The notes under the pieces are model-generated. The model had not been told where the DNA came from and did not search any database. It saw only the letters and a program-made list of their open reading frames with translations. A stretch of DNA of 25,491 nucleotides from positions 1-25,491 of IMG/VR virus record IMGVR_UViG_3300042988_001038. The stretch is one strand, 5' to 3'. Numbering within the stretch: the first letter of the stretch is position 1; the number at the start of each line of letters is the position of its first letter. This document shows, one piece after another, positions 15,324 to 21,767 of this stretch. Origin of the DNA: a virus. The translations under genes were made by a program, and so were the position numbers.

Positions 15324-15628
15324 GATTCCTCCTGATCCCAGATGAGTTCGGGCGCGCGCTGCATGACGCGCTGGTGCGTGGCCGTGAGGAACGCATAGGC
15401 GGCCGGGTCAACGCACTTGAATTCAGAGGGGACCAGCTTTAGCCCCAGGTGCGACAGCAGCGCCACAACCTCGTCAAGCCGCTCCGTCTTGATGCGCGAA
15501 ACCGTCGATTCGCTGACCCCCATCGCCGCCGCTACGGCAATGGCCGTGCCGGGGGCTTGCATCCGCCGCATGACAAGGGCAACGCCCTTTCTAGCGGTTT
15601 CAGCAGGGATGGACGACAGTGCAGGCAT
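15320..15628 (-). CDS. CII-like transcriptional regulator
   Basis: A 102-residue protein with a helix-turn-helix near residues 28-46 (IAVAAAMGVSESTVSRIK), then RLDEVVALLSHLGLKLV, the pattern of the lambda CII family. CII activates establishment promoters for repressor and integrase and biases the phage to lysogeny. The gene lies right after cro, as in lambda. The ATG at 15628 begins the conserved part; a longer frame reaching 15694 overlaps cro and is not favoured. Its stop overlaps the next start (ATGA). Confidence 0.72.
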   Translation of the reverse strand: MPALSSIPAETARKGVALVMRRMQAPGTAIAVAAAMGVSESTVSRIKTERLDEVVALLSHLGLKLVPSEFKCVDPAAYAFLTATHQRVMQRAPELIWDQEES

Positions 15629-15647
15629 GGACAAGCCAAACAGCCAG

Positions 15648-15896
15648 CTAGGCCGCTTCGCGGGACTGAGCCCGAAGAACGTCCCAGGCCACATCTGGCC
15701 GGAGTTCTTCGCAACGAACCGCGCCGCCAGTGACGCGCTCGATCAGCGGGCAATGCTCGGCCGGGACGCGGCCACGCTTGCGCCACATGCTCGGCAAGCT
15801 GGGCGGAACGCCCAAGGCGGAAGCCAGGGCAACCACCCCGCCGCGCGCCTCGACAGCCCGCGCCAGGGCATCAATGGGGGTTTGTTCGGGTATCAC
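15648..15896 (-). CDS. cro: Cro-like repressor (YdaS type)
   Basis: An 82-residue protein starting at GTG 15896 and followed by IPEQTPIDALARAVEARGG. It contains a Cro/YdaS-type helix-turn-helix (ALASALGVPPSLPSMWRKRG) and the family ending (AVRCEELRPDVAWDVLR). It is divergent from cI and first in the - strand operon, the place of lambda cro. The GTG falls inside the 15892-15905 operator and has no Shine-Dalgarno. The candidate -10 at 15904-15909 would start the mRNA almost at the GTG, so the message may be leaderless. A longer ATG start at 15932 would run through the candidate promoter. Confidence 0.78.
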   Translation of the reverse strand: MIPEQTPIDALARAVEARGGVVALASALGVPPSLPSMWRKRGRVPAEHCPLIERVTGGAVRCEELRPDVAWDVLRAQSREAA

Positions 15897-15928
15897 GATC
15901 GTGATGATCGCACACCAACCAACGTGAT
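15892..15928. promoter_or_regulatory. Immunity operators between cro and cI
   Basis: 15892-15905 is a perfect 14-bp palindrome, ATCACGATCGTGAT. A second site centred 23 bp away has one exact half, CGTGAT at 15923-15928, and a degenerate partner. The same ATCACG-NN-CGTGAT pattern recurs at the 17213 promoter. These are probably the CI/Cro operators. Confidence 0.75.
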
Positions 15929-15932
15929 GCAA
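15904..15932 (-). promoter_or_regulatory. Candidate cro promoter
   Basis: On the - strand, TTGCAT (15932-15927), 17 bases, then GATCAT (15909-15904). The match is moderate (3 and 4 of 6). Operator sequence flanks both elements, and transcription would start at or next to the cro GTG. Confidence 0.45.
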
Positions 15933-15953
15933 GTCCCTGCGGTAATCGTCGCC

Positions 15954-16487
15954 ATGCGAACCATTGCCGAACGACTCAAGCAGGCGCGGGAAGACCGCGG
16001 GCTGACGCAGGAACAGCTAGCCAAGGCTGCTGGCGTGTCTCAAGGCACGATTGCCAACCTTGAAGCGGGCCTAAGAAACTCGCCCCGCAAGCTCTTGAAC
16101 ATCGCAGAGGCGCTCAAGGTGTCCCCGCGCTGGCTAGAGTCAGGGGGCGCACAACCTGCGGCGCCCGCCGTGGCAGCAGAGCCGCGCCCAGAGTACGGCG
16201 CCAAGCCGGCGCTACCCGAAGCGCTGCCCGTGGTGCTAGACGCTATGGCATCAAGCCAGGACCGCGACAAGCTCCGCGCCGTCCTGTTGGCGCTGCTGGC
16301 CGACGATGCGCCCGCATACCGTCACCGGCTGGCCGAACTACTCGAACACGCCCAGGCGCCCGGGGAGCCGGCCCGGCCGGATCTTGCCGCGCACAGGCAA
16401 CACGCTGCGCCGCGAGCCTTCACGCCGCCCCCGCTGCCCGGCGATCAAGCGCCGCAGCCACGCACGCGCAACCGCACCGAGTCATGA
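15954..16487 (+). CDS. cI: CI-type repressor without peptidase domain
   Basis: A 177-residue protein. Its N-terminal XRE helix-turn-helix covers about 5-62 (LTQEQLAKAAGVSQGTIANL, with PRKLLNIAEALKVSPRWLE). A Pro/Ala linker and a helical region (KLRAVLLALLADDAPAYRHR) follow, with a Pro-rich tail. No S24/LexA-type peptidase with Ser-Lys catalytic residues is present, unlike lambda CI. The ATG at 15954 begins the conserved helix; an alternative ATG at 15927 lies in an operator half-site. A GGTAAT (15941-15946) seven bases before the ATG would give a leaderless message, as for lambda PRM. It should repress both the cro and 17213 promoters. Confidence 0.82.
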   Translation: MRTIAERLKQAREDRGLTQEQLAKAAGVSQGTIANLEAGLRNSPRKLLNIAEALKVSPRWLESGGAQPAAPAVAAEPRPEYGAKPALPEALPVVLDAMASSQDRDKLRAVLLALLADDAPAYRHRLAELLEHAQAPGEPARPDLAAHRQHAAPRAFTPPPLPGDQAPQPRTRNRTES

Positions 16488-16791
16488 TCGCGCAGTACTC
16501 CAACGCCCAGGCTAGGCGCGTGCACGGCACACAGACCGTGACTCGCCCCGACAACTCTGCAGGCGCCCCGCGTAACGCAGCATCGGCAGCGCTGCGCATG
16601 GTGAGCGTCAGCATCGCGTCATGGTCTAGCACCAGGTCGACCCGCTCCGCATGCAGGCCCGCGATCCTGCAATGCGTCGCTTCCACTACGGGCGCGGTAA
16701 CGACGCCCTGCAGGCGCACCCGCGCCGTTCGCACGTCTACGCTGACAACAGCGATAGCGGGGCCGAGCGGCCAAGTTGCCACAGTGTCCAT
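16420..16791 (-). CDS. Possible small phage protein opposite the cI end
   Basis: A 123-residue ORF whose last 22-23 codons overlap the end of cI on the other strand. The first 100 residues look protein-like, with balanced strands and charges (RVRLQGVVTAPVVEATHCRI, ERVDLVLDHDAMLTLTM). The competing + frame at 16484-16822 is Ser/Thr/Arg-rich and less convincing. No ribosome binding site is seen. If this ORF is not real, 16488-16842 holds only a dyad and no gene. Function unknown. Confidence 0.42.
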   Translation of the reverse strand: MDTVATWPLGPAIAVVSVDVRTARVRLQGVVTAPVVEATHCRIAGLHAERVDLVLDHDAMLTLTMRSAADAALRGAPAELSGRVTVCVPCTRLAWALEYCAIMTRCGCACVAAALDRRAAGAA

Positions 16792-16812
16792 AGGCGCATG
16801 GTCCAATGTCAG

Positions 16813-16831
16813 TAGCTCATGACTTGAGCTA
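16813..16831. promoter_or_regulatory. Inverted repeat TAGCTCA-N5-TGAGCTA
   Basis: Perfect 7-bp arms (16813-16819 and 16825-16831) around TGACT lie in the 51-base gap between the - ORF ending upstream at 16791 and the + gene at 16843, directly before the latter's GAGGG ribosome binding site. It may be an operator or a hairpin that controls translation. It is unlike the immunity operator. Confidence 0.55.
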
Positions 16832-16842
16832 GAGGGTTGACG

Positions 16843-17163
16843 ATGGCGACGACTGCAACGACAAAGGCAATGGCCGGCCTGCTCGCGCTGGCCGCGGGGA
16901 TCGCTGCATGGGACTACGAACCGGAGCGGGCGCCTCCGCAATGCCCGCCAATAGGTCCAGGTGCTCTCTGGCTGCCCTCCAGTCACTCGGAGGCTATGCC
17001 GGACCTACGCGCCTTTGCGGAACGCCTAAACGCCGCTGGCGACTGTGTTATTGAAGGCGCGTTCGGGACCGAGCACGGGCGCTTTTACCTGACGGTCAAG
17101 CGACCCGGCGCCCCTGCGCCAGTCATCCAACGCTACACCCGCGCAGACCTGCGCGCCCGCTAG
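16843..17163 (+). CDS. Small membrane-anchored or exported protein
   Basis: A 106-residue protein with an N-terminal hydrophobic segment at about 9-25 (AMAGLLALAAGIAAW) that looks like a signal anchor. A Pro-rich linker follows, then a soluble domain with two cysteines. GAGGG lies six bases before the ATG at 16843. It lies between cI and the 17213 promoter, the place where lambdoid phages keep lysogeny-expressed genes such as superinfection exclusion factors. That role is a guess; the family is not recognised. Its TAG stop is part of a repeated CTAGGA motif. Confidence 0.7.
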   Translation: MATTATTKAMAGLLALAAGIAAWDYEPERAPPQCPPIGPGALWLPSSHSEAMPDLRAFAERLNAAGDCVIEGAFGTEHGRFYLTVKRPGAPAPVIQRYTRADLRAR

Positions 17164-17194
17164 GAAAAACACGGTCCTAGGGTTAACGCTAGGA
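17160..17194. repeat. Three CTAGGA motifs in alternating orientation
   Basis: CTAGGA at 17160-17165 and 17189-17194, with its complement TCCTAG at 17175-17180, spaced 14-15 bp. The outer copies extend as CTAGGA followed by a run of A. The array ends 18 bases before the -35 of the 17213 promoter and could be an activator site or UP-like region. Confidence 0.6.
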
Positions 17195-17200
17195 AAAAAC

Positions 17201-17241
17201 ATCACAAACGTGTTGACACGGTAAATCACGCTCGTGATAAT
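17201..17241 (+). promoter_or_regulatory. PL-like early promoter with two immunity operators
   Basis: TTGACA (17213-17218, consensus), 17-base spacer, GATAAT (17236-17241, 5 of 6). The operator ATCACG-CT-CGTGAT at 17225-17238 fills the spacer. A second site, ATCACA-AA-CGTGTT at 17201-17214, is centred 24 bp upstream over the -35. The same operator at cro/cI argues that CI represses this promoter. Confidence 0.82.
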
Positions 17242-17278
17242 GCTCTCACACGCCACCCACGGCGGAAGGAGAGCCCAG

Positions 17279-17719
17279 ATGTCCTACGCAGCCCAGGAAG
17301 CCGCCTTCAACCGCGCACAACGCGCCTACGAAGCGCGCACCGAGCCAGAACCCGACTGGGACGACGACGCGCCGCAGCGCGACGACGCCGAAGACGACCT
17401 CATGCGCACGCACATCGTGCTGCTGCAGGCTCTGTGCGAACTGGTGCCGAACACGGACACCGTGCACGACGTGGCCGTCATGTCTTGCAGCGCTTACGAC
17501 CCGTCCGGGAAGTGCCCCGGCGAACTGCTGGCCGTGGTCATCAACAGCAACCATCCGCACTGCATCAAAGCCGCCGCCTACGAACTGCGCGAGCGCATCC
17601 GCGCCCACATTCAGCGCGACGTTGACCAGCTGCACCGCGAGCGCGAGCAGATGCACGCCGAAGCCCTGCAGCAGCGCATGGGCGGGTATGCCGATGACTG
17701 CGACTTTGGGGGCTACTGA
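17279..17719 (+). CDS. First gene of the PL-like operon, unknown function
   Basis: A 146-residue protein. The ATG at 17279 follows a strong GGAAGGAGAG ribosome binding site and lies 38 bases after the -10, so the upstream in-frame ATG is not needed. It has an acidic N-terminal part (EPDWDDDAPQRDDAEDD), a central alpha/beta part with two cysteines, and a C-terminal charged helix (RDVDQLHREREQMHAEALQQ) ending in GGY. As the first protein made from an early promoter, it may act on the host or on phage regulation. No family is recognised. Confidence 0.75.
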   Translation: MSYAAQEAAFNRAQRAYEARTEPEPDWDDDAPQRDDAEDDLMRTHIVLLQALCELVPNTDTVHDVAVMSCSAYDPSGKCPGELLAVVINSNHPHCIKAAAYELRERIRAHIQRDVDQLHREREQMHAEALQQRMGGYADDCDFGGY

Positions 17720-17720
17720 C

Positions 17721-17912
17721 ATGAGCGCCCGCAAGATCCTCGACGACGAGTGGGCCGCCGCCCCCACGATGCCGCCTTTCGAGGCAGCGCACGCCGCGTC
17801 CGAGCTTGACGACCACGCCAACTTCGACGGCATCGAATACGGCGTGATCCTCTGGCCCCTGGTCGCCCTGGTGCTCGTGATCATCGGCGCTGCCGTGGCG
17901 GTGCTGCTGTGA
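17721..17912 (+). CDS. Small single-pass membrane protein
   Basis: A 63-residue protein. A soluble acidic N-terminus (SARKILDDEWAAAPTMPPF) is followed by one strongly hydrophobic C-terminal segment at about 40-63 (ILWPLVALVLVIIGAAVAVL). The ATG at 17721 has a GGGGG ribosome binding stretch. The stop overlaps the next GTG (GTGA), so the two tiny membrane proteins are probably made together. A tail-anchored inner-membrane protein of unknown function. Confidence 0.72.
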   Translation: MSARKILDDEWAAAPTMPPFEAAHAASELDDHANFDGIEYGVILWPLVALVLVIIGAAVAVLL

Positions 17913-18097
17913 GCCCGCGCCGGAGCTTTCTCGAATCGCCCGAGGCGTGGACCAGGGCGGCCCGTGGCGCGCAAGACCGCGCGCAGTGGGCGGGCATTGA
18001 ACGCGATCCCCGGCCGAGCGGTAATCAGTGGCACGACTGGGCCATCTTGGCAGCGCTGTGCGCTGCGCTGGTCGGCATGTGGGCGGGGGTGTTGTGA
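17909..18097 (+). CDS. Small single-pass membrane protein
   Basis: A 62-residue protein beginning at a GTG inside the previous stop. It has a basic soluble N-terminus (RRSFLESPEAWTRAARGAQ) and a C-terminal hydrophobic segment (WAILAALCAALVGMWAGVL). Its topology mirrors its neighbour's, and the pair may work together. Its stop overlaps the RecE-like gene's GTG start (GTGA). Function unknown. Confidence 0.72.
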   Translation: MSPRRSFLESPEAWTRAARGAQDRAQWAGIERDPRPSGNQWHDWAILAALCAALVGMWAGVL

Positions 18098-18915
18098 AGC
18101 TCGGACTACACCCAACCATGCCGGCCGCGGAATACCACGCCGTGCAGGCATTAGGCGCGACCGGGCTGAAAGCCCTGCGCAAGAGCCCTGCGCATTTCTA
18201 CGGCCAGCACATGGCACCGAACCGGCCGCAGCCGCAGCAAACAGCGGCGATGGCGAATGGCTCGCTTGTGCACTGCGCTCTATTCGAGCCGCAGGAACTG
18301 CGCCGCCGCTACGTCGTCAAGCCGGAGGGCATGAACTTCGCTACCAAGACCGGCCGCGAATGGCGCGACGCACAGACCCTGCAGATAGTGGACGCAGAAG
18401 CCCTGCAAAGCGCCCAGGCGCAGGCGTGGACCGTGCGCGCTGTGCATGACCTTCACTCGCTGCTGTCGGAAGGCTACGCGGAAGCCTCGGCTTTCTGGCG
18501 CGACTCCGAGACTGGCGCCCTGTGCAAGTGCCGGCCCGACTGGGTGCGGCCGACAGGGGATGGCGTCATTCTCGTTGACGGCAAGACCACGCAGGACGCA
18601 AGCCCTGACGGGTTTGGCCGCGCGATCTGGACTTACAGCTATCACCTGCAGGCCGCGTGGTACTCGGACGGCTTTGAGGCTGCCACAGGCAAGCGCGTGC
18701 ACGGATTTGTCTTTGCCGCCGTCGAGTCCGCATGGCCCCACGTCGCGGGCGCCTACATGCTTGCCGACGATGTGTTGGATGCCGCGCGCCGCGAGAACCG
18801 GCGCCTCTTGAACCTCTACGCGAAGTGCCTGGAGTCCGGCGACTGGCCCGGATACGCAAGCCGCGTGCAACTTGTCAACCTGCCCAAGTGGGCACAACTG
18901 GAGAACAACCCATGA
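18094..18915 (+). CDS. RecE-like exonuclease (PD-(D/E)XK)
   Basis: A 273-residue nuclease of the RecE C-terminal/YqaJ type. An N-terminal patch, LGATGLKALRKSPAHFY, and GSLVHCALFEPQEL (H60) resemble the family's first motifs. Catalytic residues fit CRPDW (D149), VDGKTT (D162, K164) and YHLQAAWY (Q186). It would chew 5' ends of double-stranded DNA to make 3' single strands for annealing by the next gene's product. The GTG at 18094 overlaps the preceding stop; the upstream ATG at 18028 lies inside the preceding gene. Its stop overlaps the recT-like ATG. Confidence 0.82.
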   Translation: MKLGLHPTMPAAEYHAVQALGATGLKALRKSPAHFYGQHMAPNRPQPQQTAAMANGSLVHCALFEPQELRRRYVVKPEGMNFATKTGREWRDAQTLQIVDAEALQSAQAQAWTVRAVHDLHSLLSEGYAEASAFWRDSETGALCKCRPDWVRPTGDGVILVDGKTTQDASPDGFGRAIWTYSYHLQAAWYSDGFEAATGKRVHGFVFAAVESAWPHVAGAYMLADDVLDAARRENRRLLNLYAKCLESGDWPGYASRVQLVNLPKWAQLENNP

Positions 18916-19724
18916 CCGCCGAAACCGTCGAACAGACCCAAGCCCTGACCCTGGCCGAGCCGCGCGACAACGCGGTCATGCCGGGATTCAATTCGGAATC
19001 CAGCTGGCGCCTTGCCAACCGCATCGGCCAGGCGTTCGCCGCCTCGTCGCTGGTGCCTGCGCAGTATCAGGGCAACGTGGCGAACTGCATCGTCGCCCTT
19101 GAGATGGCCAACCGCATGGGGGCATCGCCGCTCATGGTGATGCAAAACCTCTACATCGTCCACGGCAACCCGGGATGGTCATCGAAGTTCCTCGTCGCGT
19201 GCTTCAACCAGTGCGGCCGGTTCTCGTCGCTGCGCTACGAATGGAGCAAAGACCGCACCGAGTGCCGCGCCTGGGCCGTCGAGAAGGCTACCGGCGAACG
19301 CATCGAAGGCCCGAAGGTAACGATGGCGATGGCGCAGGCGGAAGGGTGGTCTACCAAGAGCGGCAGCAAGTGGAAGACGATGCCGGAATTGATGCTGATG
19401 TACCGCAGCGCCGCGTTCCTGATCCGCACCTACGCGCCTGAAATCAGCATGGGCCTGCAGACCGACGACGAGATCATCGACGTGACGCCGCAGCCGTCGC
19501 AGCAAGGGCAATCGTCCGTTGACGCGGTGCGCGATCTGCTGGCGGGAAAGTCGCAGGCACCGGCCGTAGACGAACCAGCAATCGAGGCACGCATGCGCGC
19601 CTGCACAGACCGCGACGCCCTGGCGCTGCTGGGCGACGAGTTGCGCGAGATCCAAGACAAGGGAGCGCGGGATCGGCTGTTTGCGGTGTGGACGGAGTGC
19701 GACTCGGCGCTGGAGCGTGGTTAA
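18912..19724 (+). CDS. RecT/Red-beta-like single-strand annealing protein
   Basis: A 270-residue protein coupled to the exonuclease by ATGA. The core (about 30-200) includes IVALEMANRMGASPLMVMQ and LYIVHGNPGWSSKFLVACF, then MPELMLMYRSAAFLIRTYAP and GLQTDDEIIDV, where annealing proteins of RecT type commonly end their core. The C-terminal tail is Gln/Ala-rich with a final helical part. Exonuclease plus annealing protein is the standard phage recombination pair, as in lambda exo-bet. The sequence differs from E. coli RecT and lambda Bet, so the family assignment leans on context. The long frame starting at 18732 is a shadow of the exonuclease gene. Confidence 0.68.
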   Translation: MTAETVEQTQALTLAEPRDNAVMPGFNSESSWRLANRIGQAFAASSLVPAQYQGNVANCIVALEMANRMGASPLMVMQNLYIVHGNPGWSSKFLVACFNQCGRFSSLRYEWSKDRTECRAWAVEKATGERIEGPKVTMAMAQAEGWSTKSGSKWKTMPELMLMYRSAAFLIRTYAPEISMGLQTDDEIIDVTPQPSQQGQSSVDAVRDLLAGKSQAPAVDEPAIEARMRACTDRDALALLGDELREIQDKGARDRLFAVWTECDSALERG

Positions 19725-19750
19725 CGTGAAAGCTGAACGGGAGCCCACCC

Positions 19751-20014
19751 ATGACCAAGCCTGAAGACGCACCCACCGCCGCCGTGGGCTCTCCGTTCGA
19801 GCGCCCTGTTGGGCGGCCGGAGCCGGAGCGCGCGCACCCCAGCGCGCGGCCATTTAAGTGCCCCGTGTGCGGGAGCCACTACTTCGGCCCGATATTCGAG
19901 AAGCAGGAGCACGTCGGTCGCTACTGCAAAGGGTGGCCGAGTGGCCACGACAGAAGCTACATCCCGTGCAGGGGGCGGCACGAGGAAAGATTCGAGACGC
20001 CCAACGCTAGTTGA
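19751..20014 (+). CDS. Small zinc-binding protein
   Basis: An 87-residue protein with CPVCGSHYFG near residue 37 and further cysteines (C59, C73) with nearby histidines, which suggests a zinc finger after a disordered Pro-rich N-terminus. GGGAG lies about eight bases before the ATG. It follows the recombination genes after a 26-base gap. Function unknown; it may bind nucleic acid. Confidence 0.65.
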   Translation: MTKPEDAPTAAVGSPFERPVGRPEPERAHPSARPFKCPVCGSHYFGPIFEKQEHVGRYCKGWPSGHDRSYIPCRGRHEERFETPNAS

Positions 20015-20036
20015 TGGACAAGGTGTCCGCTAACCC

Positions 20037-20246
20037 ATGAACTACCTATCCACCTCCGCACTAGCCGCCCGCTGGTCGTGCACCAGAAAGCACGTCACAG
20101 ACCGCATCGTGACGCGGCCGGATTTCCCTCCGCCTGATCGGATGATCAGCGCGCGGCTGCGCTGGTGGCGGGAATCGACAATCGAGGCTTGGGAGGGGAG
20201 GGGGGCGAGGCGCGTAGGCGGGAAGCCAGAAGGAGTCAGGACATGA
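20037..20246 (+). CDS. AlpA-like helix-turn-helix protein, candidate excisionase
   Basis: A 69-residue protein with the small HTH layout of AlpA and phage excisionases: YLSTSALAARWSCTRKHVTD, a PDFPPPDRM turn and LRWWRESTIEAW. Such proteins bind and bend attachment-site DNA or act as small regulators. It lies about 530 bases from the integrase gene end, on the other strand, which makes Xis a reasonable but unproven call. Its stop overlaps the next ATG. Confidence 0.65.
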   Translation: MNYLSTSALAARWSCTRKHVTDRIVTRPDFPPPDRMISARLRWWRESTIEAWEGRGARRVGGKPEGVRT

Positions 20247-20419
20247 CCATGCATCGTAAGCACTCGCCGCGCATCCGGCTGGTGAACGGCGAGTGGTACG
20301 CCTTCGGCAAGTCCGGCCGCTTGGGCCGTCTGGCTCTGGTGCCGGCGATCAACTTTGTTCGGCTTCGGAACGCGAGCGAACGCCGCTGCGATGGCGGGCA
20401 AGCAGGAGTGAAGACATGA
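20243..20419 (+). CDS. Small conserved phage protein
   Basis: A 58-residue basic protein. The ATG at 20243 overlaps the previous stop and follows AGGAG by seven bases, which decides it over an upstream in-frame ATG at 20165. A beta-type central segment, IRLVNGEWYAFGKSGRLGRL, is followed by a basic tail. Function unknown. Its stop overlaps a 12-codon ORF that also has a good ribosome binding site. Confidence 0.62.
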   Translation: MTMHRKHSPRIRLVNGEWYAFGKSGRLGRLALVPAINFVRLRNASERRCDGGQAGVKT

Positions 20420-20454
20420 GCGACAAGACCGAGGGCCGTAGCAGGTCAGCTTGA
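20416..20454 (+). CDS. Micro-ORF of 12 codons (MSDKTEGRSRSA)
   Basis: The ATG overlaps the preceding stop (ATGA) and follows AGGAG by eight bases. It may be a leader peptide, a decayed gene remnant or noise. Nothing but the initiation signals supports it. Confidence 0.25.
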   Translation: MSDKTEGRSRSA

Positions 20455-20496
20455 GTGACGGGCTAGGCCCCTGCAACAACGAAGCAAAAGACAGAC

Positions 20497-20742
20497 ATGA
20501 ACCAAGACAACTTTTCATTTGGCGCACCGGACCCGCTGACCACAGCAGAGGGCGCTGAATTAGCGAACACGCTGCCGGCGACGCCAGAGGAAGCCTACGC
20601 AGAAGGCCGCGCCGACCAACTGGAAGACGCCCGGCGCCTGCTTGCGTGGGCCTATCGCAAGCTGCTGCCGTACTCCTTCAGCAAGCAGGAAGACGCGCTT
20701 GCGATGGACGAAATCAAGATGATGCTGATGGGCGCTTCGTGA
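20497..20742 (+). CDS. Small acidic phage protein
   Basis: An 81-residue acidic, helical protein (TPEEAYAEGRADQLEDARRL, then KQEDALAMDEIKMMLM). No good ribosome binding site is visible before the ATG. It is the last gene of the + strand early operon and converges on integrase after a 31-base gap with no convincing terminator. Function unknown. Confidence 0.6.
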   Translation: MNQDNFSFGAPDPLTTAEGAELANTLPATPEEAYAEGRADQLEDARRLLAWAYRKLLPYSFSKQEDALAMDEIKMMLMGAS

Positions 20743-20773
20743 GCCACAAGTGCGGCCAAGTGGCCTATGCGCC

Positions 20774-21763
20774 CTACAGCCGCGCCGCAATCTCCCTCCC
20801 GGTAGCCCTGTAGTAACTCTGCAGCTGCCTAAGGTCCGCGTGCCCTGAAACCCGCGCAAGCGCCAGGATGTCCATCCTGCGCGCCAGCAGTGTGAGCGCC
20901 GTAGCGCGCGAGTCGTGAAAGGTCAAGCCGTCCGCCAGCACCTGCGCGCGGGCCTTGCGAAACAGCGCATCCCTCGACCTTGACGACACGCTAAACAGCG
21001 CCCCCGGCCGGTGCAGCACGGCCAGCACCCGCGCCGCCTGGCGCGTAATCGGCACCTCCCGCACGCCCACTCTGGCCGCAGTCTTGTGCGTCCGCAGCGT
21101 CACAACGCGGTGCACCAGATCGACCGACTCGCCCGTCAACGCAAGCACCTCGCCGGCCCGCAGCGCCGTGCGCAGCGCCACGAGCCACGCCCAGGCTACC
21201 TGTTGGCCGACCGTGATGGGCGGGGCCGCGCTGACGTAGCCCAGGCGCCGCAGAATCCGCCGTATCTCCTGCCAGCGCAGGAGCCTAGTCCTAGGTGGCG
21301 CCGGAGGCGGTAGCCGAACCGCCCGCCAGGGCGATTCCCGCGGGCACCATCCCCATTCAGCCGCAGCAGACCACACCGCGCGCAGAAGGTGTGCATAGCG
21401 GTGCACCGTGCTCGCGCTGACAGCCTGTAGCCGCGCGTCGCGCCATGCCGCGATGTCCGATGGCTGCAGGGTGTGCAGTGGCTTTGCCAACATAGCCGCG
21501 TGCTCGCGCCGCATCAGGCGCATGGCGCTGGCCTCGAAGACCTTCGCGCCTTTGCCCGGCGTCACTTCGCGTTCGTACCGGGCCAGCGCATCGGCGTAGG
21601 TTTTCGCCGGCCAGCGCGATGCTGTGCCGTCCAGTATTTCGGCTTCGCGCTGCACAGCCCAGGCCCTGGCGGCGCCCTTGGTGGCAAAGGTTCTGGACTC
21701 GCGGATGCCGCGTAGCTCGATCTGCGCGCGCCAGCGGCCGGAGGGGAGTTGGTAGAGGTACAC
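20774..21763 (-). CDS. int: Tyrosine recombinase integrase
   Basis: A 329-residue integrase. The N-terminal arm-binding part starts YLYQLPSGRWRAQIELRG and the core-binding region covers about 55-150. Catalytic residues are R202 (TALRAGEVL), K227 (THKTAARVG), H283-x-x-R286 (FHDSRATAL), H308 (VSGHADLRQL) and Y317 or Y318 (QSYYRATG). It joins phage and host DNA at the attachment site. The start is a GTG at 21763 with a weak ribosome binding site. A tRNA-derived core lies 140 bases upstream, on the usual side for attP. Confidence 0.92.
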   Translation of the reverse strand: MYLYQLPSGRWRAQIELRGIRESRTFATKGAARAWAVQREAEILDGTASRWPAKTYADALARYEREVTPGKGAKVFEASAMRLMRREHAAMLAKPLHTLQPSDIAAWRDARLQAVSASTVHRYAHLLRAVWSAAAEWGWCPRESPWRAVRLPPPAPPRTRLLRWQEIRRILRRLGYVSAAPPITVGQQVAWAWLVALRTALRAGEVLALTGESVDLVHRVVTLRTHKTAARVGVREVPITRQAARVLAVLHRPGALFSVSSRSRDALFRKARAQVLADGLTFHDSRATALTLLARRMDILALARVSGHADLRQLQSYYRATGREIAARL

Positions 21764-21767
21764 CGCA

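Noticed and set aside
16484-16822. A + strand 112-codon ORF after cI
   Set aside because: Its composition (Ser/Thr/Arg-rich) looks like a shadow of the more protein-like - strand frame, and it lacks a ribosome binding site.
20743-20773. A terminator between the + early operon and int
   Set aside because: GGCCAAGTGGCC is a short inverted repeat, but there is no stable longer stem and no U-tract on either strand.
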